DNA of 27,037 nucleotides from JAZDOH01 sp043798815 (lineage in GTDB: Bacteria > Patescibacteriota > Gracilibacteria > UM-FILTER-43-11). Positions 22,217 through 27,037 of this stretch are shown piece after piece. Both the position numbers and the translations under genes were made by a program. Numbering within the stretch: position 1 is the stretch's first letter; every line of letters starts with the position of its first letter. A model generated the notes under the pieces. It saw only the letters and a list, made by a program, of their open reading frames with translations, was not told where the DNA came from and did not search any database. Where the stretch lies: positions 1 through 27,037 of the forward strand of contig JAZDOH010000002.1 of assembly GCA_043798815.1 (NCBI GenBank). Reading direction: 5' to 3'.

Positions 22217-22666
22217 ATGAAAATCATTCATCAGAACAAAAAGGCCTACTTCAATTACGAAATCCTGGAAGAATTCAAAGCGGGGATCGTCCTCAGCGGA
22301 GCGGAAGTCAAATCCATCCGGGCAGGCCATGTGAATTTAAAAAGCGCTTACGTCACGATTTTGGGCGGCGAGGCCTGGCTAAAGGGCGCGAACATCGCCC
22401 GATACCCCTACGACAGCCGGCCGGAATACGACCCTTTCCGCGTGCGCAAACTCCTGCTGAAGAAAGCGGAAATCGAAAAACTAGCCGGGAAACTCAATGC
22501 TCAAGGGGTGACCCTGATTCCACTGGCAGTCGGATTGGAAAAACAATACGTCAAATTGGTGCTGGGGCTGGCGCGCGGTAAAAAGAAGCACGACAAGCGC
22601 GCCGCCATCAAAGACCGCGAGACCAAGCGTGAAGCCGCACGGGCCATCCAAAACGTCCGCCGTTGA
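22217..22666 (+). CDS. smpB: SmpB, tmRNA-binding protein
   Basis: A 149-residue protein that carries tmRNA into stalled ribosomes for trans-translation. Diagnostic blocks: NKKAYFNYEILEEFKAGIVL, SGAEVKSIRAGHVNLKSAYV, YDPFRVRKLLLKKAEIEKL, GVTLIPLAVGLEKQYVKLVLGLARGKKKHDKR, and the basic KDRETKREAARAI tail that forms a helix in the mRNA channel. Length is normal. It is the last gene of the tRNA-Ser/ATP-grasp/unknown operon, starting 5 nt after the preceding stop without a Shine-Dalgarno sequence. tmRNA (ssrA) itself is not in the window. Confidence 0.96.
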   Translation: MKIIHQNKKAYFNYEILEEFKAGIVLSGAEVKSIRAGHVNLKSAYVTILGGEAWLKGANIARYPYDSRPEYDPFRVRKLLLKKAEIEKLAGKLNAQGVTLIPLAVGLEKQYVKLVLGLARGKKKHDKRAAIKDRETKREAARAIQNVRR

Positions 22667-22681
22667 GTTCAAGATTTTTTC

Positions 22682-22710
22682 TTGCATGATTAAAAGCAAC
22701 GGGATAAGAT
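22682..22710 (+). promoter_or_regulatory. Glutamine synthetase promoter
   Basis: TTGCAT (22682-22687), 17 nt, TAAGAT (22705-22710). The predicted start near 22717 falls on the first base of an inverted repeat. Confidence 0.55.
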
Positions 22711-22716
22711 CAAATC

Positions 22717-22733
22717 TAAGATAAATTATCTTA
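22717..22733 (+). promoter_or_regulatory. Inverted repeat between promoter and start of glnA
   Basis: TAAGATA-AAT-TATCTTA, a perfect 7-bp repeat ending 5 nt before the ATG. As RNA it would be a weak 5'-end hairpin next to the start codon; as DNA it could be an operator. It does not match the GlnR consensus. Confidence 0.45.
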
Positions 22734-22738
22734 AATTT

Positions 22739-24271
22739 ATGGACATCACGTCACAAACTTCAGCATCAGCCCGAACCAAGCAAAATATCAAAATGAATAT
22801 AGGAATTCCCAAGGCGCCGCGTTTGCAACCCAATGCAAGGTTTCTTGAACTCAGTTATGGCGATCTTGAAGAAAAAAATCTCGCGCTTAAACGCGACCGT
22901 GAAGAGGGACATGCAAATGAATATTTTAAAAGCAAACTCATTCCTGAACTCCGCCGTGAAACGGGAATTAAGGCAGTGACGGTGTGTTTTTCAGACATGG
23001 AAGGCAAGCTCCACATGCTGGATTATAACAAAAAATACCTTCTGGATGCCGAAGATAACCTTACTTTCGACGGTTCTTCGATAAAAGGATTCACCCAGCA
23101 ATCCCATTCCGACTTGAGGCTAAAAATTGATTGGAGCTCTTTCCGGTGGATACCGGCTGATATTTTCGGAGCGGGAAAAGTGCTTCTGTTTGCCAGTACA
23201 TGCGATGAGAAAGGAAATTTGTATGCCGGTGATTTTCGCGCCCATTTGATGCAGTTAAGGGATGAGTTGCGCAAGGAACAGGAGATCGCGGTTCATGTCG
23301 CGCCGGAAGTCGAAGGATTTTTACTGGAAGGAGAAAACGCGGAACAAAGTTATGATGAAAAAATCGGTTTTACGTTTGCGACGCGCGGAGGATATTTCCA
23401 CTCATTGCCACAGGATAAATTACGAAGATTCATCGATCGACTTGCGGAGGCAACGCGGGCAATGGGTTTTGAAAATGAAAAAGACCACGCAGAAGTTGCC
23501 CCATCGCAATTCGAGATGAATTATAGTTATACAGACATCCTGCACGCGGCTGACCAAGTGCAGATTTACAAAATCACTGCGCGCCAAATAGCAAAGACAA
23601 ACGGGTTTACAGCTTGTTTTCTGCCAAAACCTGTTTCCGGCATAAATGGTACAGGAATGCACACTAACATTTCTCTTTCCAGGCACGGGAAGAATCTATT
23701 TTTTGACGCAGGTGGAAAATACCGGTTGTCAGATAGGGCGCATGATTTCATATCAGCCATACTTTATTACGCAAAAGACCTATGTCTTATCCTGAATTCC
23801 AGCGTAAACGCTTATCGCCGTCTGGATCCGCACTTTGAGGCCCCCAATCAGATAAAAATGTCACCAAGCGATCGCGGTTCAATGATCCGCATCCCGATCG
23901 GAAACGAAAGATCCGCGCGGATTGAGGTTCGCACAGTGGCTCCGGATGCCAACCCGTATCTGGCATTCTATGCGCTTTTGAAAACAGGTCTTGAGGGAAT
24001 GAATGCCGATGAAAAGACAAAAGAATTGTATAAGAGCCTTTATAACCGTTCTGTTAAAAAACTTCCGGGAACCATTGAAGAAGCGATTTCTGCATTCAGG
24101 CGCAGTTCTTTCATCAAAAAAATCATGAGCGATGAAAATTCAAAAAAATACCTTGCGCTTAAACAGGCTTGCGCGGATCGCAGCCCGCGCGAACTTGGGA
24201 AGTGCGTAAAAAACGGTGAAATCTGGTACCATCATGAAGTTTGCAATCAAGTGATCTGGAATGAGTTTTAA
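22739..24271 (+). CDS. glnA: Glutamine synthetase, class I, with N-terminal extension
   Basis: Makes glutamine from glutamate, ammonia and ATP. Motifs: FDGSSIKGFT (residues 110-119), APEVEGFLL (metal-binding Glu pair), HAEVAPSQFEMNYSYTDIL (second Glu pair), PKPVSGINGTGMHTN (ammonia/ATP loop with the His ligand), NAYRRLDPHFEAPNQIKMSPSDRGSMIRIP, and ARIEVRTVAPDANPYLAF. At 510 residues it is longer than the usual 440-475: DGSS lies about 55 residues later than in short class I-alpha enzymes because of an extra N-terminal segment. The adenylylation Tyr motif (NLYDLP) of class I-beta is not evident; KSLYNRSVKKLPG takes that place. It is transcribed alone from its own promoter. No Shine-Dalgarno sequence. 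Confidence 0.93.
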   Translation: MDITSQTSASARTKQNIKMNIGIPKAPRLQPNARFLELSYGDLEEKNLALKRDREEGHANEYFKSKLIPELRRETGIKAVTVCFSDMEGKLHMLDYNKKYLLDAEDNLTFDGSSIKGFTQQSHSDLRLKIDWSSFRWIPADIFGAGKVLLFASTCDEKGNLYAGDFRAHLMQLRDELRKEQEIAVHVAPEVEGFLLEGENAEQSYDEKIGFTFATRGGYFHSLPQDKLRRFIDRLAEATRAMGFENEKDHAEVAPSQFEMNYSYTDILHAADQVQIYKITARQIAKTNGFTACFLPKPVSGINGTGMHTNISLSRHGKNLFFDAGGKYRLSDRAHDFISAILYYAKDLCLILNSSVNAYRRLDPHFEAPNQIKMSPSDRGSMIRIPIGNERSARIEVRTVAPDANPYLAFYALLKTGLEGMNADEKTKELYKSLYNRSVKKLPGTIEEAISAFRRSSFIKKIMSDENSKKYLALKQACADRSPRELGKCVKNGEIWYHHEVCNQVIWNEF

Positions 24272-24291
24272 GGCTCTGTTAAGATGAACCC

Positions 24292-24891
24292 ATGAGCCTT
24301 CTTCCCGCCAACATCGAACGGACCATCGAAGAATTTTCAAAACTGCCAGGCATTGGCCAAAAAACCGCCCAACGCCTCACGTTTTATTTGCTCCGCAAAC
24401 GCCCCGAAGACGTGGCACAATTCGGCGAAGCCGTGAGAGATCTTAAAAACGGAGTGCGCTATTGCTCGCGCTGTTCCAATCTCACCGTGAGCGAACTGTG
24501 CGGCATTTGCCAAAACCCCAAGCGCGATGAATCGGTGATTTGCGTGGTGGAAGAAATGATGGATTTGGTGGCGATCGAAAAAACAGGGGAGTATCGCGGG
24601 CTTTACCATGTGCTCCACGGCGTAATTTCTCCGGTGGACGGCGTGGGGCCCGATGACCTGACGCTCGCGGAGCTGGTGGCCCGGCTTAAAAAAGAGCCGG
24701 TAAAAGAGCTCATTTTAGCGCTCAACCCTTCCATGGAAGGCGAGGCGACGATTGCTTATTTAATGAACCAGATCAAATCCACTAAAATCCACGTCACCCG
24801 TCTGGCCCGCGGCATTCCCGTAGGCGGTGATTTGGAATACGCCGACTCGCAAACTCTCAAGCGCGCGCTGGAAGGCCGAAGAGATTATTAG
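24292..24891 (+). CDS. recR: RecR recombination mediator
   Basis: A 199-residue protein that loads RecA on gapped DNA together with RecO (and RecF). Order of parts: helix-hairpin-helix LPGIGQKTAQRL (18-29), Cys4 zinc finger C58-C61-C70-C73 (YCSRC...LCGIC), then a Toprim domain from about 80 with VVEEMMDL and ILALNPSMEGEATIAYL, and the C-terminal RLARGIPVGGDLEYAD signature. Length is standard. It lies 20 nt after glnA on the same strand, and its stop overlaps the convergent VanW gene by 4 nt. No Shine-Dalgarno sequence precedes the start. Confidence 0.96.
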   Translation: MSLLPANIERTIEEFSKLPGIGQKTAQRLTFYLLRKRPEDVAQFGEAVRDLKNGVRYCSRCSNLTVSELCGICQNPKRDESVICVVEEMMDLVAIEKTGEYRGLYHVLHGVISPVDGVGPDDLTLAELVARLKKEPVKELILALNPSMEGEATIAYLMNQIKSTKIHVTRLARGIPVGGDLEYADSQTLKRALEGRRDY

Positions 24892-26153
24892 TAAGTGGTT
24901 TCCAGCAAACTTTTTCCGGCAGGGGTTTCTTTGCCGGGTTCCACGCCGATGGCCACAAAGTCGGGGCGGGCTTGGTATTTGCTGTAAATGGATTCAAAGT
25001 AAACCGGTTTTTCAGGATCCGCGTACGTCACTTGCCGATACCAACTGGAGAAAAGCCCTGGAACGGCATGCCCCAACACTTGTTTTTCCCCAGGTGCCAG
25101 TTTGGTGGTGTATTCGGTTTTGGCAGGGGGCGGTGGGGTTTGATCGCGGTAATACGGGCCGATCAAATGCACTTTGCGTTGGTCGCGCGTACCATAAAAA
25201 TTCCAATAGGCTTTATTGCCGATTGCAAAAGATTGCATCAAAAGCGCGCCTGGTAAATCATTGATGAATTTGAGATCAGCGGAAGGAGGATACACGGTAG
25301 CATCCAAACCAATAGGTAAATAATAACTCACGGCGTATGTGTGGTTTTTGCGTTTGGTCACAGGAAAACCGCCCGCGAGGATGGCGCGGTAGAGCGTGGT
25401 CGACACCTGGCACAGCCCGCCGCCGTAATCCGGCACGGTGCGATCTCCTTTAATCACCAGCTCTTTTTTATATCCAGTTTTCTCATCCACCGGCCCCAGC
25501 ACATTGCCGAACACAAATTCCTCACCTTGGGCCACCAAATACCCATTGAACTTGGCGAGTCCCGTGAGCACGTTGTTGATGCGGTTTGGCGGCGATCCGG
25601 TGAAGTCCGTTTCCCCTGCACTCACCAGTTCCACAATCCCTTTTTCTTTGAGCGAATCGGAAATGGTGATCAATGGCTCTTCGCGAACCAGAGGGAGATT
25701 CACGTAATAGATTTTTTCCTCAATGGCCTTTTTGAGCAAGAAAGCGGCTTTGACGGTATCGAGCTTGCGCCCGTAAAGTCCACTTCCGGTAAAAACCGGT
25801 TTGCCATCGGCATTGAGCTCGATTTTTACATCTTCTTTTTCACGCAAAACATCCGGAGCGATCTTGCGTTCCAAATAATCTTTGAGCTTTAAAACATCAA
25901 GCCCCTCGACGGTTTTTTCTTCCACATAATCCTTCACTAAAGGAAGGTCTTCCGCTTTGAGCGCCACATCCACGCCTTTAAACTGCATTTTGCTGTACGG
26001 CGAAAGCAAATCCACGTTGCGCAAATTCACCGTCCAGATTTTAAAATCAGTTTTAAGAACCAACCCGGCAGGGCTGGGGTCGGCAAAGGCAGGTCGAGGG
26101 AGCAACACTCCTCCCGCGACCAGGGCAATGAGGAGCCATTTAGCTTTCAACAT
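24888..26153 (-). CDS. VanW family protein with G5-like C terminus
   Basis: A 421-residue exported protein: signal peptide 1-24 (ending FAD), a region at about 35-170 resembling the peptidoglycan-binding-like domain often found before VanW, the VanW domain at about 175-310 (VPDYGGGLCQVSTTLYRAIL at 240-259 is diagnostic), and a G5-like end at about 345-408 (KLAPGEKQVLGHAVPG, VYFESIYSKYQARP). VanW proteins occur widely in Gram-positive and CPR envelopes; the enzymatic role is unknown, and the name does not imply vancomycin resistance. Its ATG lies within the last codons of the YtxH-like gene (14-nt overlap), so the two are coupled. The start codon has no Shine-Dalgarno sequence. Confidence 0.92.
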   Translation of the reverse strand: MLKAKWLLIALVAGGVLLPRPAFADPSPAGLVLKTDFKIWTVNLRNVDLLSPYSKMQFKGVDVALKAEDLPLVKDYVEEKTVEGLDVLKLKDYLERKIAPDVLREKEDVKIELNADGKPVFTGSGLYGRKLDTVKAAFLLKKAIEEKIYYVNLPLVREEPLITISDSLKEKGIVELVSAGETDFTGSPPNRINNVLTGLAKFNGYLVAQGEEFVFGNVLGPVDEKTGYKKELVIKGDRTVPDYGGGLCQVSTTLYRAILAGGFPVTKRKNHTYAVSYYLPIGLDATVYPPSADLKFINDLPGALLMQSFAIGNKAYWNFYGTRDQRKVHLIGPYYRDQTPPPPAKTEYTTKLAPGEKQVLGHAVPGLFSSWYRQVTYADPEKPVYFESIYSKYQARPDFVAIGVEPGKETPAGKSLLETTY

Positions 26154-26424
26154 GTTCGTTTTGTTCGGTTTTCTGAATTTGCTTTTTAGGGGTCAGCATC
26201 TTGAGAATCACGCGCTTCACGACTCCATTCTTTTTTTCACAATCCATATAATCTTTTCCTTTCAAAAACATCTTCATCGATTGGTCGCGCAAATACTCCC
26301 GGGAATCCTTCCCTTTTTTGGGCGCCAGCGTGATGCCGAGAATGGATCCAACAGCTCCGCCTACAATAAATCCGGTCAGGAGCTTAAAGACGCCTTTGGT
26401 GACGGTTTTTGCCTTAGTAGTCAC
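26140..26424 (-). CDS. YtxH-like small membrane protein, leaderless GTG start
   Basis: A 94-residue protein when begun at GTG 26424. A Gly-rich hydrophobic helix (LLTGFIVGGAVGSILGITLAP) is followed by KKGKDSREYLRD, the layout of YtxH-domain proteins (membrane-linked, often stress-associated, function unclear); the tail is basic. The frame is open upstream to a GTG at 26475, but that would start inside the preceding gene's terminal codons and upstream of the promoter at 26432-26460. GTG 26424 lies 7 nt after the -10 box, where transcription should begin. It overlaps vanW by 14 nt. Confidence 0.75.
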   Translation of the reverse strand: MTTKAKTVTKGVFKLLTGFIVGGAVGSILGITLAPKKGKDSREYLRDQSMKMFLKGKDYMDCEKKNGVVKRVILKMLTPKKQIQKTEQNEHVES

Positions 26425-26431
26425 GTCCGAC

Positions 26432-26460
26432 AATATAAAACATTTTTCTTCAAAAATCAA
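26432..26460 (-). promoter_or_regulatory. Promoter of the YtxH-like/VanW operon
   Basis: On the minus strand TTGATT (26460-26455), 17 nt, TATATT (26437-26432). It overlaps the stop codon of the upstream mutase gene, and the GTG start codon begins 7 nt after the -10 box. Confidence 0.65.
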
Positions 26461-27037
26461 GGCTTTTTGGCCCACTGGATTTCCGGATACGTTTTTAAAT
26501 GATCGAGGACAATGGATTTGATTTCAGCGAGCTTTTGGGGCGTTTGAGCCTCCAAGATAACCGATAGGCACGGACTCGTGTTGGAAACGCGAATACCGGC
26601 CCACGCACCGTCTCCAAACTCCAGACGGATACCATCCAAGACGGAATGAGGATACCGTGGAGCGAAATGGGCTTTGATTTGTTCGAGTACGCTGAATTTT
26701 TTGTCATCCGGACATTTTGGCCGCATTTCCGGTTCCGCGTACACGCGCGGAAAACCCTCGAACAACCGACTCGTTGCCGACCCTGAATCACCAACAATCT
26801 TGAGAATCCGGCATGCCGTGACCAGCGCGTCGTCGTAACCGTAATACCCTTCCGGTAAAAAGAAATGACCCGACTGCTCGCCGCCCAGGATCGCGTGATG
26901 TTCATGCATGGCCGCCTCCACATACGAATGGCCGACTTTGCACATCACCGGCTTGCCGCCCCACTGCTTGGCCAAATCAAAGAGAACTTGAGAATTAGAA
27001 ACCGTGTACACCACCGTCCCACCCGAATGACGGCTCA
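26457..27037 (-). CDS. Phosphomannomutase/phosphoglucomutase, C-terminal part (cut by window edge)
   Basis: About 193 C-terminal residues of an alpha-D-phosphohexomutase, which interconverts hexose 1- and 6-phosphates for nucleotide-sugar synthesis. The frame stays open to the window edge (SRHSGGTVVYTVSNSQ), so the 5' part with the catalytic Ser and the metal site lies beyond 27037. Visible: the sugar-binding loop GGEQSGHFF, GYDDALVTACRIL, and the C-terminal phosphate-binding motif RVSNTSPCLSVILEAQ. The sugar specificity cannot be decided from this half. It may supply precursors for polymers such as the one started by the sugar transferase at 9680-11101. Its stop overlaps the promoter of the next gene. 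Confidence 0.9.
   Translation of the reverse strand, partial: SRHSGGTVVYTVSNSQVLFDLAKQWGGKPVMCKVGHSYVEAAMHEHHAILGGEQSGHFFLPEGYYGYDDALVTACRILKIVGDSGSATSRLFEGFPRVYAEPEMRPKCPDDKKFSVLEQIKAHFAPRYPHSVLDGIRLEFGDGAWAGIRVSNTSPCLSVILEAQTPQKLAEIKSIVLDHLKTYPEIQWAKKP

Noticed and set aside
25341..25892. 183-codon plus-strand open frame opposite VanW
   Set aside because: It is the antisense of the VanW coding region, which has a signal peptide and diagnostic VanW motif.
24888..26153. VanW as a sign of vancomycin resistance
   Set aside because: No vanHAX-type genes are near; VanW-domain proteins are common envelope proteins in sensitive bacteria.
1..27037. CRISPR array, prophage or restriction-defence island
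   Set aside because: No regularly spaced repeats, cas genes, phage structural genes or restriction genes were found.

Overview
The window reads as a chromosomal segment of an uncultivated bacterium, most likely from the Patescibacteria/Candidate Phyla Radiation (my guess is the Peregrinibacteria/Gracilibacteria side). The grounds are indirect: small two-helix TrbC/VirB2-like and CPR-style pseudopilin proteins, an SLH-anchored coiled-coil protein, VanW and Gmad2 proteins, a large Cys-rich orphan of a kind I associate with these genomes, many single tRNA genes scattered between protein genes, and almost no Shine-Dalgarno sequences. UGA is used as stop, so the UGA=Gly code of some Gracilibacteria does not apply. 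The lineage call is inference.

Left part (1-7710, mostly minus strand): tRNA-Thr(CGT), tRNA-Pro(CGG), rlmN, a Gmad2 lipoprotein, tRNA-Pro(GGG), then the SUF iron-sulfur assembly genes sufC-sufB-sufD, an oppositely oriented unknown gene with unusual codon use, and sufS-sufU, closed by an intrinsic terminator. sufS and sufU each carry a palindromic element inside the reading frame, and a perfect 24-bp palindrome sits between them.

Middle (7740-11830): a PRC-barrel gene, a TrbC/VirB2-like gene, a tRNA Pro(TGG)/Thr(TGT)/Tyr(GTA) cluster whose last tRNA has a damaged tandem copy of its 3' half, the RNase P RNA gene, a polyprenyl-phosphate sugar transferase starting directly after it, tRNA-Thr(GGT) with rpmG, and about 460 bp without a convincing gene.

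Right part (11834-27037): an M50 site-2 protease followed by a protein with about 39 cysteines; a 1014-residue secreted protein with ~90-residue helical repeats and SLH motifs; tRNA-Ser(GGA); a SIMPL protein; rpmB; a pseudopilin with a beta-rich module inserted in its head; tRNA-Ser(CGA) followed by an ATP-grasp ligase, an unknown partner and smpB; a class-I glutamine synthetase; recR; then on the minus strand a truncated phosphomannomutase/phosphoglucomutase, a YtxH-like protein and VanW.

The main themes are housekeeping (Fe-S assembly, RNA processing and modification, ribosome proteins, trans-translation, recombination, nitrogen assimilation) and the cell envelope (S-layer-like protein, pilins, polysaccharide start, VanW). 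An unusual gene-expression architecture recurs: protein genes start within about 10-40 nt of a tRNA or RNase P RNA, or directly on a promoter (leaderless GTG starts), Shine-Dalgarno sequences are essentially absent, and convergent genes meet or overlap with no terminator between them. The best candidates for undescribed biology are the ATP-grasp/unknown pair, the protease/Cys-rich pair, the palindrome-invaded suf genes and this tRNA-punctuated expression layout.
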